64,000 nt of DNA. It comes from Anaerolineae bacterium (GTDB lineage Bacteria; Chloroflexota; Anaerolineae; Promineifilales; Promineifilaceae). Made by a program: the position numbers and the translations under genes. The first letter of the stretch is position 1. Each line of letters begins with the position of its first letter. Below are positions 48,133 through 58,859 of this stretch, piece after piece. The stretch spans positions 1-64,000 of the forward strand of contig JAHDWK010000007.1 of the NCBI GenBank assembly GCA_023382655.1, read 5' to 3'. A model generated the notes under the pieces. That model was not told where the DNA came from. It did no database searches and worked only from the letters and a program-made list of their open reading frames with translations.

Positions 48133-49089
48133 ATGAGCGATATGGTAGCCTATGGGGGCATTAAATTATTTGCCGGTTCAGGGAATCCGGAATTGGCGGA
48201 GAAGATTGCCGCTTATCTGGACGTTCCTTTGAGTAGTTGGGACATTATTCAATTTCCTAATGAGAATTTGTTTGTGAAGCTGGGTGGCAGTGTGCGCGGG
48301 CAGGATGTGTTTATTATTCAAAGTCACAGCCGTCCCATTCACCAGAACATCATGGAGATGTTGATTGCCATTGATTGTGTGAAGCGGGATTCGGCGGGCA
48401 GGGTGACCGTTGTTATTCCCTACATGGCCTATGCCCAAAGCGACAAAAAAGACCAGCCGCGTGTGCCCATATCTGCCCGTTTACTGGCCGATATGATCGA
48501 AATTGCCGGGGCCGACCGCTGGGTGACGATTGATCTGCACGCCGAACAAATCCAGGGTTTTTACAAGATTCCCGGCGATTCCTTAACGGCCTTTCACATT
48601 CTCACTGACTATTTCCACGCCAAGCAGTTGGATGCAGTGGTGGTGACGCCGGATTTGGGTTTTGCCAAACGGGGGCGTAATTTTGCCGCGAGTCTGGATT
48701 TGCCGCTGGCGTTTGTGGAGAAGCGGCGCGCGGGCAATGAGACGGGGCGGGAGGCGCTGAGTCTGATCGGCAGTGTGCAGGATAGGGATGTGATTATTGT
48801 GGATGACCTGGTGGACACAGCCGGTTCGATGCAAGAGGCGGTGCAACTGGTGAAGGCGTCGGGGGCACGGGATGTATATATCACGTTTACGCACGCGGTT
48901 TTGTCTGACCCGGCGGTGGAGCGGTTTCGGGAGCTGCCGGTTAAGGAGATTGTGACGACGGATACGCTGCCTATTCCGCCGGAGAATAAGCTGCCGAATA
49001 TGACTGTTCTGACAGTGGCGCCGTTGCTGGGTGAGGTGATTATCCGTTCGCATGAAGGACGCAGCGTGGGCGAATTGTTTAATGAGTGA
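48133..49089 (+). CDS. prs: Ribose-phosphate pyrophosphokinase
   Basis: Makes PRPP from ribose 5-phosphate and ATP, for nucleotide, His and Trp synthesis. FAGSGNPELAEKIA, VVIPYMAYAQSDKKDQPR (with the loop expected in class I enzymes) and the PRPP motif VIIVDDLVDTAGSM are all present. It is 318 residues, near the usual 310-320. Normal housekeeping gene. Confidence 0.94.
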   Translation: MSDMVAYGGIKLFAGSGNPELAEKIAAYLDVPLSSWDIIQFPNENLFVKLGGSVRGQDVFIIQSHSRPIHQNIMEMLIAIDCVKRDSAGRVTVVIPYMAYAQSDKKDQPRVPISARLLADMIEIAGADRWVTIDLHAEQIQGFYKIPGDSLTAFHILTDYFHAKQLDAVVVTPDLGFAKRGRNFAASLDLPLAFVEKRRAGNETGREALSLIGSVQDRDVIIVDDLVDTAGSMQEAVQLVKASGARDVYITFTHAVLSDPAVERFRELPVKEIVTTDTLPIPPENKLPNMTVLTVAPLLGEVIIRSHEGRSVGELFNE

Positions 49090-49095
49090 GCGGGT

Positions 49096-49127
49096 AGGTG
49101 CGACGCGCTTTCAAAGTGCGTCGCACC
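49096..49127. repeat. Palindrome after prs
   Basis: AGGTGCGACGCGCTT, a short TCA centre, AAGTGCGTCGCACCT, with one G-T pairing; close to the palindrome at the hdrA 3' end. Confidence 0.85.
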
Positions 49128-49201
49128 TGGCTTGGTATAATATAAAACTTACGCAACCGGGCTACCCTTTGCCCAATTTCCGGCTAAACTCACAAACCTC
49201 C

Positions 49202-49236
49202 CAACCTCCCGAAGCTTTGGAAGCTCCGGGAGGTTG
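49202..49236. repeat. Palindrome before secA
   Basis: CAACCTCCCGAAGCT, centre TTGGA, AGCTCCGGGAGGTTG, with one unpaired base. It ends 16 bases before the secA ATG and could affect translation. Confidence 0.8.
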
Positions 49237-49252
49237 AACTAGGAAGATAACA

Positions 49253-52200
49253 ATGTTCAAAAAACTGGTCTCAAAAGTTGTGGGCGACCCCAACAAAAAA
49301 ATCATTACGGGTTTGCAGCCATTGGTCACGGCCGTGAACAACCTCGAACCACAAATGCAGGCGCTCAGCGACGAACAACTGCGCGAAAAAACCGACGACC
49401 TACGGCGGCGGCATCTGGAAGAAGGCGAATCGCTGGACGAACTCATGCCCGAAGCCTTCGCCCTGGTGCGTGAAGCCTCCGTGCGCACCACCGGCCTGCG
49501 CCACTACGACGTGCAAATCATGGGTGGCGCGCTGCTGCATCGCGGCGAAGTCGTCGAAATGCGCACCGGCGAAGGCAAAACCCTGGTCGGCACGCTCCCC
49601 CTCTTCCTCAACGCCCTCACCGGGCGCGGCGTCCATCTCGTCACGGTGAACGACTACCTGGCCCGGCGTGACGGCGGTTGGATGGGCAAAATCTTCCACA
49701 CCCTCGGCCTCACCGTCGGCTGCATCGCCCCCCTGCAATTCTCCGCCCTCTACGACCCCGACTATGTGAACCCCGGCGCGGAGTTGGAAGACGAACGTCT
49801 GGTTCACTGGCGGCCCTGCACCCGCAAACAGGCCTATCTCGCTGACATCACCTATGGTATCAGCAGCGAATTTGGTTTCGATTATCTGCGTGACAACATG
49901 GTCACCGTCCGCGAAAAGCTGGTGCAGCGCGAACTGGTATACGCCATCATTGACGAAGTAGATAACGTACTCATTGACGAGGCGCGCACGCCGCTCATCA
50001 TCTCCGGGCCGGCCTCCCGCTCCGGGCAGGATTATGCCCGCTTCGCCGAGTATGTGCGCGGTCTGCGGCGCAACACGGCCGAAGAAGACGCCGAACCCAA
50101 CGGCCATTATGACCTGGACGAAAAGAGCCGCAGCGTCAGTCTGACGGAAATCGGCATTGTCGAGATCGAAAAACGCATTCCCGAACTAGATACGGAAGCG
50201 GGCGACAACCTCTACGACCCCCGTTTTTATCACTTCACCTATTACCTGGATAACGCCCTCAAAGCGCAGTATTTGTTCAAGCGCGATGTGCAATATGTGG
50301 TGCAGGATGGGCAGGTGGTAATTGTGGATGATTTTACCGGGCGTCTGATGCCGGGCCGCCGCTACTCCGAAGGGTTGCACGAAGCCATCGAAGCCAAAGA
50401 AGGCGTACAGATCAAACGAGAAACGGTCACTGTCGCCACCATTACCCTGCAAAACTACTTCCGCCTCTATGAAAAACTGGGCGGTATGACCGGTACGGCT
50501 TTAACAGACGCAGAAGAGTTCGACAAGATTTATGAACTAGGCGTGACGCCGTTGCCCACCAACGTGCAATACATCGTAGACACAGGGGCAATGGGGCTGC
50601 TGGAACAGAAAGAAAAGGTGGAGAGTGGCGAACGAGTTGCGTATGTAGACCCGGAAACAAAAAGAACCGTCTTCTTCAAGCGCACCGATTTTCCGGATCA
50701 GATTTATGGCAACGAGACCGCCAAAGACAAGGCGATTCTCAGCGAGATCAAACGGTACCGGGAAGCGGGCCGGCCGATCCTCGTCGGCACGACCTCTGTG
50801 GAACACTCGGAAACGATTCATAAAATGCTGGAGCGGGAGCGCATTCCCCATGCCGTCTTGAACGCCAAGATACACCAGTCCGAGGCGTTGATCGTGGCTC
50901 AGGCCGGCCGCAAAGGGGCCGTGACTATCTCCACCAACATGGCCGGGCGTGGCACCGACATTTTGCTGGGCGGCAACCCAGAAGGGTTGGCGGCAGAGAT
51001 GATGGAGAACGATCTGTTTTCACGGCCGTTGCTCAACCAGCTTGCCTTCAAATTGCTGGACGACAGCGAAGAAGTCGCCCGCGACATGGCCCGCAAACAC
51101 AGCAGACTGTCCGAAAATCTGGTGGATTGGCTGCTGGAAGTGAAACAAGAAATGGATGATGCCCTGGAAGAAATTGAGCGCGTCCAGGTCATTGGTTTCC
51201 TCTCCCAACAGCTACGCAAAACGTATGACATTGATTACGACAACCTGATGAAGGTGCTGCGCTGGGTGAACAGCGGTTTCCTGGGCGAAGCGCGCGAATA
51301 CCTGGAAGAGATTGGCGTGGACGTGGCCCTGGTGGAAGACGCTACCCGCCAGACGGAGATGTACGGCCGTTACCAGCGCATCCATGCTGACAACGGATTG
51401 GCAGCCCAATTCCTGTCCGAGATGGTGTTCGACAAACATTACAACGCCCGCGCCGCCATCATCCGCGCCGTCATGGCCGGCAATCGCGCCGAGGCGGAAA
51501 AAATAGTAGTCGAAATTCCGGGTATGCCCACCGATCTGGTAGCCCGCATTGAAGAAACACAGCGCCAGACCAAAAGAGAACGGGACGAAGTGTGGCAGCT
51601 TGGCGGGTTGCACGTGATCGGCTCGGAACGGCACGAATCACGGCGCATTGATAACCAGCTACGCGGCCGCGCCGCCCGCCAGGGCGACCCCGGTTCTTCC
51701 CGCTTCTTCCTATCGCTGGAAGATGAACTGATGCGTCGCTTTGGTGGTGAACGGCTGAAGAGCTGGATGAGCAAGGGGGTGATGTCTAATATCCCCGAGG
51801 ACATGCCGCTGGAATTTGGCGTGTTGGATCGCATGATCGAAAGCGCCCAGGAGCGTGTGGAAGGGTATAACTTCGACATGCGCAAAAACATTGTGGAATA
51901 TGACGATGTGATGAACCGGCAGCGGCAGGCAATTTACAATGAACGGCGCGGCATTTTGATGTCAGATGGGGTGGATTATGATGACAAGATCAATGACGCT
52001 TTTGCCAAATCCATTGCCGAATTGGTAGACAACTATGTCACCAACTATGAACAGTATTGCCGGGGTGAAATTGAGCGTGTTATCACTGATTTGAGTACAG
52101 ACGCGACGGATCAGGTGCATCTGACGGCCGTCATCGCCCGCCTGCGTGGTTTATTGCCCGGTATTGTGGCCTTGGACCGTAACGAACTGGCGGCTCTTAC

Positions 52201-53197
52201 CCCCGCCAAACTAACGACCCGGCTAATGGAACTGGTACACGACAATGCCGAAAGTGGGCACAACCTGTACCAGCTTTTCCAGGCGATGAACCGCTTTTTG
52301 CCCCTGTTCCCGCCTGTGCCCAACCTGGGGTCATTGGCGCTGCGCAAAACAGGCCAGCAGCAGGCGCGGGAAAACATTCGTCGCACGTATCTGGAGATGG
52401 CCGAGAATTTCTTCAATGAATTTGTGACCGAGCAGGTAGAATTGGAACCGGCCGAACGAGAGCGGATATGGAACACGGCCGTTGAAGACCTCACCACCGC
52501 CTTCAACCAGTTCAACGTGGAGGGTCTCAACGCCAACAACGCCGCCAACCGGCAGCAGCGCTTCAAACAAAACGCCGACAAAGCGTTGCACAAACTGCTG
52601 CTGGAAACCATCGCCGCTATGGACGCCGAGCAGCTAGAAATCGCCCTGGGCGAGTACGTGCATAAACAGCAAGATAAATGGCGCCAACACATTGGCGAAC
52701 AGGAATATCGTAACTACCAGCGCACCCTGCTGCTGAGCGCCATTGATCGCGAATGGCGCGATTACCTCACCGCCGCCGACGACCTGCGCCGCGAAATTGG
52801 CCTGGAAGCACTCGGCCAGCGCGACCCCAAAGTCATCTACAAAATCCGTTCCGCCGAAATGTTCCAGGATATGCGCCACAATATCGAAAAGGACATTGCC
52901 GACCGCTTTTTCCGGGATATTGCCCAGCATCAGGCCTTTATCCAGCAGCAAGAAGCGGAGCAACGCTACCAGGAACAGGCGCGTGATGCCGGTTTTGCTG
53001 TGGTCAGGCGAGAAGGCGGCAAAGGGGTAGAACTGCGCCGCGATGTGCCCAAAGTGGGGCGCAATGACCCCTGCCCGTGTGGCAGCGGCAAAAAATATAA
53101 AAATTGCCATATGCGCCAGGAGCAGCATGGCGGCACGGCCGTTGCCGCGCAAAAACAACCGGCAAAATCGGGTGCTGGCGGCAAGCCACGCCGATAA
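49253..53197 (+). CDS. secA: Preprotein translocase ATPase SecA, unusually long
   Basis: Motor that drives protein export through Sec[11 protein letters not shown] (103-110), [20 protein letters not shown] (about 230-250), and the C-terminal zinc motif [13 protein letters not shown] near 1273 identify it. At 1314 residues it is far longer than the usual 800-950. About 190 residues (~590-780), helix-rich and charged, separate the [12 protein letters not shown] motif from [20 protein letters not shown] in the second nucleotide-binding domain; GRAARQGD replaces GRAGRQGD. Long SecA proteins occur in Chloroflexota. AGGAAG precedes the ATG. Confidence 0.97.
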   Translation: MFKKLVSKVVGDPNKKIITGLQPLVTAVNNLEPQMQALSDEQLREKTDDLRRRHLEEGESLDELMPEAFALVREASVRTTGLRHYDVQIMGGALLHRGEVVEMRTGEGKTLVGTLPLFLNALTGRGVHLVTVNDYLARRDGGWMGKIFHTLGLTVGCIAPLQFSALYDPDYVNPGAELEDERLVHWRPCTRKQAYLADITYGISSEFGFDYLRDNMVTVREKLVQRELVYAIIDEVDNVLIDEARTPLIISGPASRSGQDYARFAEYVRGLRRNTAEEDAEPNGHYDLDEKSRSVSLTEIGIVEIEKRIPELDTEAGDNLYDPRFYHFTYYLDNALKAQYLFKRDVQYVVQDGQVVIVDDFTGRLMPGRRYSEGLHEAIEAKEGVQIKRETVTVATITLQNYFRLYEKLGGMTGTALTDAEEFDKIYELGVTPLPTNVQYIVDTGAMGLLEQKEKVESGERVAYVDPETKRTVFFKRTDFPDQIYGNETAKDKAILSEIKRYREAGRPILVGTTSVEHSETIHKMLERERIPHAVLNAKIHQSEALIVAQAGRKGAVTISTNMAGRGTDILLGGNPEGLAAEMMENDLFSRPLLNQLAFKLLDDSEEVARDMARKHSRLSENLVDWLLEVKQEMDDALEEIERVQVIGFLSQQLRKTYDIDYDNLMKVLRWVNSGFLGEAREYLEEIGVDVALVEDATRQTEMYGRYQRIHADNGLAAQFLSEMVFDKHYNARAAIIRAVMAGNRAEAEKIVVEIPGMPTDLVARIEETQRQTKRERDEVWQLGGLHVIGSERHESRRIDNQLRGRAARQGDPGSSRFFLSLEDELMRRFGGERLKSWMSKGVMSNIPEDMPLEFGVLDRMIESAQERVEGYNFDMRKNIVEYDDVMNRQRQAIYNERRGILMSDGVDYDDKINDAFAKSIAELVDNYVTNYEQYCRGEIERVITDLSTDATDQVHLTAVIARLRGLLPGIVALDRNELAALTPAKLTTRLMELVHDNAESGHNLYQLFQAMNRFLPLFPPVPNLGSLALRKTGQQQARENIRRTYLEMAENFFNEFVTEQVELEPAERERIWNTAVEDLTTAFNQFNVEGLNANNAANRQQRFKQNADKALHKLLLETIAAMDAEQLEIALGEYVHKQQDKWRQHIGEQEYRNYQRTLLLSAIDREWRDYLTAADDLRREIGLEALGQRDPKVIYKIRSAEMFQDMRHNIEKDIADRFFRDIAQHQAFIQQQEAEQRYQEQARDAGFAVVRREGGKGVELRRDVPKVGRNDPCPCGSGKKYKNCHMRQEQHGGTAVAAQKQPAKSGAGGKPRR

Positions 53198-53254
53198 TGT
53201 GTTACAATCGGGTCATGTTATCTTTGCGTACCCGATTCTTTCTGACGTAAAATG

Positions 53255-53290
53255 AAAAGCAGCGCCATTGATTGTGTGCTGCTTTTTTCT
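53255..53290 (+). terminator. Intrinsic terminator after secA
   Basis: AAAAGCAGC, loop of 14 bases, GCTGCTTTTTTCTTT. Confidence 0.85.
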
Positions 53291-53377
53291 TTGCGGCCTC
53301 ACTATCTTTTTACGGCACTTTCACCAGGCCAGATTGACGGCACTTATAAAACATGGAATGATTCGCCTGACAACATA

Positions 53378-53411
53378 AGACCTGACAGGTTTTTGGAAAC
53401 CTGTCAGGTCT
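53378..53411. repeat. Palindrome upstream of the GAF kinase
   Basis: AGACCTGACAGGTTT, centre TTGG, AAACCTGTCAGGTCT: perfect 15-bp arms with the usual T-run/A-run centre. Confidence 0.9.
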
Positions 53412-53440
53412 ATCACTAAACGATAATTCCTATTTGAACC

Positions 53441-56400
53441 ATGCTCACTCCCCTTCATAATACGGACTTGATTATGCCGGATTTTACGACTCACTTCACT
53501 GCTCTCAAGGAGTTGCGCTACGATTTGCAGCGTGTCCAGACGGTCACTGCCTTGCTGGATGTGGCCGCCTCTTTTGCCCGCAAATATCTGGATGTGGAGC
53601 AGGTGGATGTGCTAGAAACGGCCGTCACCGCCGCCGATGCCGCGTTTCCCATCGGCCAATCGGGCTACCGCCTGGTTGTGCCCGGCCATGTGCTGGATGA
53701 AAATGCCAGAGAACTGGCGGCCATCGCCGCGTTAATGATGGCCAGTGCCCCTTGTTTCCGCTCCAACATGCAGGTTGAAACGATTTATCGCATCACCGAA
53801 GGGGCACGGCCGTTACAACCCCTGGCCCAGGCCATAACCGAAATCCACCAGCAACTCATTCACATCTACCAGCCAGACGCCAGCTTCATTGCCCTGGTGG
53901 AGCCACAAACGGATACGATTGAATTTGCTACCGCCGTGGAAAATGGGCATAAACTGAGCCTCAATCCCATCTCTCTGCTCGATCAATCACACCTGACCGC
54001 CTGGGTCATTGAAAATAATATGCCCTTTCTCACCGCTGACTGGCAGAGTACGGCCCAGCCCGCCCCCACCCTGCCGGGGCATCCCCAGCCGCGTTCGGTA
54101 TTGTGTTTGCCCCTACGACAAGGGGATGAGGTTATGGGCGCACTTTGTTTGCAGAGTACCACCATCGGCCGATATACCGCCGCTGAGTTACAGGTGCTCA
54201 CGGCCGTCGCCGCCGACATCGCCACCATCGTGCAAAACATCCGTCAATACGCCCTCACGCAAGAATTGGTGGATAAAGGCACACAGGATTACCAGACGGC
54301 CGTCGCCTTGCGCCAGGCCATTGCCATCATCAGCACCTCGCTGGAAAAAGATGTCGTGGTGGAGCGCTTGCTGCTGGCATTGGGCAATGTCGTCACCTAC
54401 AACAACGCCTTTGTCTTCCTCTGGCAAGACAACACGCTCAAATATGCCGCCAGCCGTGACTTTTACGACCGTCCCATTCGCCTCACGCCGGCCCAAATTG
54501 AAACCATCTGGCGCGATGCTCTCCTCATTAAAGAAATTCATGCGCACAAAGAAATTATCCGTATAGATGACGTGCGCGAGGACGAACGCTGGCAGCCCTA
54601 CCCTGAAGGCAGCAAAATCCGCTCGTGGATGGCTACGCCCTTACTCTCCGGTGGCCAACTGCAAGGCATTCTCGTTTTTGACAGCCACGAGGTAAATGCG
54701 TTTAACGGCCGTGCCGAATGGCTGGCCTCCACCTTAGCCGCTCATGCGGCTGTGGCCATCCAAAACGCCAGCCTCTATCAGCAAACCCAACAACAGTTAA
54801 CCGAATTAGGCACCCTCTACCAGGCCAGCGCCACCATGACCGCCAACCTGGATCAAGACTTTGTTTTGCAAACGGTTGTTTCCGAGATGGTACGCGCCTT
54901 GCAGGTAGATAGCTGTACCATCTTTGTCTGGGATAAAGATCAGCAAAGTTTGCACCCCGCCGCCCATAGAAACCAATTCTACTTTGATGACCAGGCCGAT
55001 AGCCCACACCACCTGGGGTTGAGCCAGATCAACAATTTGGAATCCTACGGTATTGTGCAACGAGTTCTAGACACTCAGGAACTACGTAGTTTACGCATAG
55101 ATGAAGCCTGGACAGAAGAAGACATCACCCTGCTCCGGGAAGCAAAACTTCGGTCATTGCTGCTCGTGCCGTTGGTCAGACGCAGCCACATCTTTGGCCT
55201 GTTGGCGCTGGGGGAAATGACCAAACCCCGTAGTTACAGCCCGGCCGAACTGCGCCTGGCGCAAAACCTGGCCGGGCAGGCAGCCGTCGCCATTGAACAC
55301 GCGCATCTCTTCGGCCAGGCCAACCGGCGCATCGCCGAACTATCCACCTTCCACCGCATCGTCTTACAACTAAACTCTCCCCTGCGCCTGAACGCGGTGC
55401 TGGACGCCATCAGCGAAGCAGCTCTCAGACTCATAGAAGCCAACAACCTGCACATTTATCTGTATGACGCTGACACTCAGGAGTTTTCCCTCTCCTCGGC
55501 GCTTTGGCGCGATGGCAGCCGCAAACCGGCTGTGGCCAAACCACGCGCCTCCGGCGAAGGGCTAACGGCCACCGTCGTCCGCGAAGGACATCCCATTGTC
55601 ATCAACGACGCCGCCAGCCACCCATTTTTCCAATCACCACAGGCCAAATCGTGGGGTATCAGCGCCATTGCCGGCTTTCCACTTAAGTTTGGCGACGAGG
55701 TGATCGGTGCTTTTACCACCACCTACAAAGAACCGCATGTTTTCAGCGAGGAAGAACTGCTCTTGCTCAATTTGTTGGCCGAACACGCGGCCGTGGCCGT
55801 GCGCAACGCCGGCCTGTACGCCGATTCCCAACGTCGCCTGCGAGATATGTCAGCGCTGGTGGATATGGCCAAACATGTCACCGGCAATTTGCATCTGGAG
55901 TCCGTCTTGCAGACGACGGTACAAAGTCTGCGCCGTCTGCTAAATGCCCGCGCCAGCACCATCACCATGCTGACGGAAGACCGGAACGAGCTAATAGTGA
56001 AAGCGGCCGATGGGGTGGAACCGGAATTTATGCACGCGCACATGAAGCTCGAAGGCAGTATTTCGGGCAAGGTCATCAAAGAAGGCAAACTGGTTTATAC
56101 CCGTGATGCCCACAAAGACCCGGAATTTCTCTTTTTTGACCTGGTGGTACGTAGTTTACTGGCCGTGCCGTTGGTGATCCGGGATGAGCCGGTGGGCACA
56201 CTGACGGTGGACAGTGATCAGGCCAATGCCTTCTCGGAATCGGACAAACAGTTGATGACCATTGCCGCGGCGCAGGTGAGCGTGGCTATTGCCAATGCCC
56301 GCTTATTTGAGGAGTTGGAAAGGCGGGCGCAAGAGTTGGCAGTGGCGTATGAAGAATTAAAAGAGAGTGACCGGCTGAAGGATGAATTGGTGCAAAATGT

Positions 56401-57070
56401 ATCTCACGAGTTACGGACGCCGTTGACCTTTGTGAAGGGGTATGTGGATCTGTTGATGGATGGCGACCGGGGGTTGTTGACACCAGAGCAACAAGAGTAT
56501 CTACAAATTGTGTCTGATAAGACGGATGACATTACGCGGATTATTGAGGATATTATCACCCTGCAACGCATTGATTCGGGCAACTTGCAGTTAGAGACGG
56601 TGGCGATGGTGGACTTGCTGCACACGGCCGTTGCCGGGCACGGTATGGTTGCTGAAAAGAAAGGTCTCACTGTGCGCCTGGCCCCCACCCAAATAGAAGG
56701 AATGGTTAACATTGACAAAGGGCGAATTAACCAGGTGATTGATAATTTGATCGGCAACGCCATTAAATTTAGCCCAGATGGGGGTATTATTACCGTTACG
56801 CTCTTAGAACAAGATGATGTGGTCTGCGTTTCCGTGTCTGACCAGGGCATTGGCATGGCCGCCGACAAACATCAACGTATCTTTGAACGATTTTACCAGA
56901 TTGATGGTTCGTCACGGCGGCGTTTTGGCGGCACCGGTATTGGCCTGGCTATTGTGAAGCGCATTATTGACGCGCATCATGGCAAGATATGGGTTGAAAG
57001 TGAACTCAATCGAGGTAGTTCGTTTCTTTTTACATTACCAAAAGCGCACGCAGATGTTGCAGAGCGATAG
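53441..57070 (+). CDS. Multi-GAF sensor histidine kinase
   Basis: A 1209-residue soluble kinase with about five consecutive GAF domains (residues ~115-270, 290-450, 455-625, 630-800, 805-970), a HisKA domain (SHELRTPLTFVKGYVDLLMD near 988) and a HATPase domain (NAIKFSPDGG near 1106, GTGIGLAIVKRI near 1165). No transmembrane helix or signal peptide is seen, so inputs are cytoplasmic. No response regulator is adjacent. The ATG has no clear ribosome site; an alternative start lies 33 bases downstream. Confidence 0.93.
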   Translation: MLTPLHNTDLIMPDFTTHFTALKELRYDLQRVQTVTALLDVAASFARKYLDVEQVDVLETAVTAADAAFPIGQSGYRLVVPGHVLDENARELAAIAALMMASAPCFRSNMQVETIYRITEGARPLQPLAQAITEIHQQLIHIYQPDASFIALVEPQTDTIEFATAVENGHKLSLNPISLLDQSHLTAWVIENNMPFLTADWQSTAQPAPTLPGHPQPRSVLCLPLRQGDEVMGALCLQSTTIGRYTAAELQVLTAVAADIATIVQNIRQYALTQELVDKGTQDYQTAVALRQAIAIISTSLEKDVVVERLLLALGNVVTYNNAFVFLWQDNTLKYAASRDFYDRPIRLTPAQIETIWRDALLIKEIHAHKEIIRIDDVREDERWQPYPEGSKIRSWMATPLLSGGQLQGILVFDSHEVNAFNGRAEWLASTLAAHAAVAIQNASLYQQTQQQLTELGTLYQASATMTANLDQDFVLQTVVSEMVRALQVDSCTIFVWDKDQQSLHPAAHRNQFYFDDQADSPHHLGLSQINNLESYGIVQRVLDTQELRSLRIDEAWTEEDITLLREAKLRSLLLVPLVRRSHIFGLLALGEMTKPRSYSPAELRLAQNLAGQAAVAIEHAHLFGQANRRIAELSTFHRIVLQLNSPLRLNAVLDAISEAALRLIEANNLHIYLYDADTQEFSLSSALWRDGSRKPAVAKPRASGEGLTATVVREGHPIVINDAASHPFFQSPQAKSWGISAIAGFPLKFGDEVIGAFTTTYKEPHVFSEEELLLLNLLAEHAAVAVRNAGLYADSQRRLRDMSALVDMAKHVTGNLHLESVLQTTVQSLRRLLNARASTITMLTEDRNELIVKAADGVEPEFMHAHMKLEGSISGKVIKEGKLVYTRDAHKDPEFLFFDLVVRSLLAVPLVIRDEPVGTLTVDSDQANAFSESDKQLMTIAAAQVSVAIANARLFEELERRAQELAVAYEELKESDRLKDELVQNVSHELRTPLTFVKGYVDLLMDGDRGLLTPEQQEYLQIVSDKTDDITRIIEDIITLQRIDSGNLQLETVAMVDLLHTAVAGHGMVAEKKGLTVRLAPTQIEGMVNIDKGRINQVIDNLIGNAIKFSPDGGIITVTLLEQDDVVCVSVSDQGIGMAADKHQRIFERFYQIDGSSRRRFGGTGIGLAIVKRIIDAHHGKIWVESELNRGSSFLFTLPKAHADVAER

Positions 57071-57142
57071 AACGTAACAGGTTAACCCATTACGCTCTAT
57101 CGTCCCTATTTGCCTATCTGCCGTATCTGGGATAGGAAACCA

Positions 57143-58228
57143 GTGTCAGATAAAAGTTTTCAAGTTGGTTTAACAACGATCCAGGATTTACCCAAGATTG
57201 ACTTGCACCGTCATTTGGAAGGTTCACTGCGCCTGCAAACGCTGTATGAAATTGCCCTGGAATATGACCTGGGGCTGCCGGTGCAAAGCCTGGATCAGTT
57301 ACGGCCGTATGTGCAAGTCACCGATGATCCCGCCCACCACGAAGCCTTCCTGCGCAAATTTGAAGTGCTGCGCCATTTCTACCGCTCGCCAGAAACCATT
57401 TACCGGCTGGCCTATGAAGCCGTCGCCGATGCCGCCGCCGACAACATCAAGTATCTGGAATTACGTTTTAGTCCACAGGCGCTCTCGCGTGTGCGTGGTT
57501 TTAGTTTGGGGGACGTGACTGATTGGGTGATCACGGCCGTGCAACAAGCCAGCCATGATTACGATATTGACGTGGGCCTCATCATCACCCTGGTGCGGCA
57601 TGACCCCATCTCCCAGGCGCGCGAAGTGGCCGATGTGGCCTTCGACCGTTTTGGCAAAGGCATTGTTGGTTTGGATTTAGCCGGGAACGAAGTCAAATTC
57701 CCCTCTACCCCTTTCACCCCTCTGTTCAAAGAGGCTAAAGAAGTGGGCATGGGCATCACCATCCATGCCGGTGAATGGGCCAGCGCCTATGGTGTGCGCG
57801 AAGCAATTGAAGAGCTTTATGCCGACCGCATTGGGCACGGCATCCGCGCCATCGAAAACTCGCGCATTCTGCGCTTGGTGCGCGAACGCCAGGTTGCCCT
57901 GGAAGTGTGTCTCACCAGCAACCTGCAAACCGGCGTCGTGCACAGCCTGGCCCACCACCCCCTCAGCGATATGCTGGATTTAGGCATCAAAGTCACCCTC
58001 AATACGGATGACCCCACCGTCAGCAATGTCACCTTGACAGACGAATACGAGATCGCCTTACAAACATTACAGGTGAGCTACCCCCTTTTGCGGCAGATGG
58101 TGCTGAACGCGGCCCAGGCAGCTTTTTTGCCTCCAGAAGAACGGGACACGCTCATCGCCCGATTTGAACAATGGCTGCCTCCTGCTTTTAGCGACAACGG
58201 CCACGCTCCAACTTTCCGTAAGCCGTAG
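57143..58228 (+). CDS. add: Adenosine deaminase
   Basis: Zinc enzyme converting adenosine to inosine. Active-site motifs: IDLHRHLEGS (HxH), HAGEW, and NTDDPTVS with the catalytic Asp. 361 residues with a GTG start at 57143, preferred over the ATG 33 bases upstream because AGGA lies at 7 bases. The family also contains aminodeoxyfutalosine deaminase, so adenosine specificity is probable but not certain. Confidence 0.88.
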   Translation: MSDKSFQVGLTTIQDLPKIDLHRHLEGSLRLQTLYEIALEYDLGLPVQSLDQLRPYVQVTDDPAHHEAFLRKFEVLRHFYRSPETIYRLAYEAVADAAADNIKYLELRFSPQALSRVRGFSLGDVTDWVITAVQQASHDYDIDVGLIITLVRHDPISQAREVADVAFDRFGKGIVGLDLAGNEVKFPSTPFTPLFKEAKEVGMGITIHAGEWASAYGVREAIEELYADRIGHGIRAIENSRILRLVRERQVALEVCLTSNLQTGVVHSLAHHPLSDMLDLGIKVTLNTDDPTVSNVTLTDEYEIALQTLQVSYPLLRQMVLNAAQAAFLPPEERDTLIARFEQWLPPAFSDNGHAPTFRKP

Positions 58229-58262
58229 ACCGAAATCTGAAGTCCGAATACGGCTTCCCGTC
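58225..58262. repeat. Short heptamer array between convergent genes
   Basis: CCGTAGA, CCGAAAT, CTGAAGT, CCGAATA, CGGCTTC, CCGTCCC in 7-bp steps after the adenosine deaminase stop. Confidence 0.65.
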
Positions 58263-58263
58263 C

Positions 58264-58845
58264 CTATCCTGCCTCCCATTCCTTAATTGCTTTTTTGATC
58301 AAAATCTGGATCCGTTGATCGTCAATTTCGCTGGGGCGTTGGTATCGTTTGCCATCCACGTCAATTTGCAACCCTCCCGCGGGATGCTGTATCAGATGAA
58401 TGGCCCGATTGGATAACTCTGGGTCGGCTTCCACATAACGTTGCAAGATACGGTCTATCTGTTCTACCGGATTAAGGGCAGAGGAAGGAACAGGGTTTGT
58501 CTGGCTTAGTCCGGGTAAGATGCTGGCTTTTTTCTTTTCCGCTTTCAGAGCATCACGGGATGCTTCCAGGCTGGCCAGAAACCGGGCTTGTTGCTCAGAC
58601 AAGGATTCATCACTAGAGGGGGTGCTGCCACTGGCGGCAATGGGCGGCGCCAGCCCTTCATCCACCAGCGTTTGATAACCACCACTAAAAGCCATCAATT
58701 CGCCAACGGCCGTCAACAAAAACCGCTTCACATTTTCCTCACCCACCTGGTCAATGTTTTCGTACCGCTTGCCCCGAAACTCAACCACCAGTTTGCCCAG
58801 TGGTGGCACTCGCAATACGCGCATTACTTCAACTTCTTTCTTCAT
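58264..58845 (-). CDS. Conserved hypothetical protein
   Basis: A 193-residue protein beginning MKKEVEVMRVLRVPPLGKLV and VEFRGKRYENIDQVGEENVK, and ending with a second similar short block (LQIDVDGKRYQRPSEIDDQR). The N-terminal and C-terminal GKRY(E/Q) blocks look like a duplicated small beta-strand/helix motif joined by a polar linker. GAGGAG lies before the ATG. Function unknown; it is 14 bases downstream of mutM and may be cotranscribed. Confidence 0.6.
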   Translation of the reverse strand: MKKEVEVMRVLRVPPLGKLVVEFRGKRYENIDQVGEENVKRFLLTAVGELMAFSGGYQTLVDEGLAPPIAASGSTPSSDESLSEQQARFLASLEASRDALKAEKKKASILPGLSQTNPVPSSALNPVEQIDRILQRYVEADPELSNRAIHLIQHPAGGLQIDVDGKRYQRPSEIDDQRIQILIKKAIKEWEAG

Positions 58846-58859
58846 AACCTCTCCTCAAC

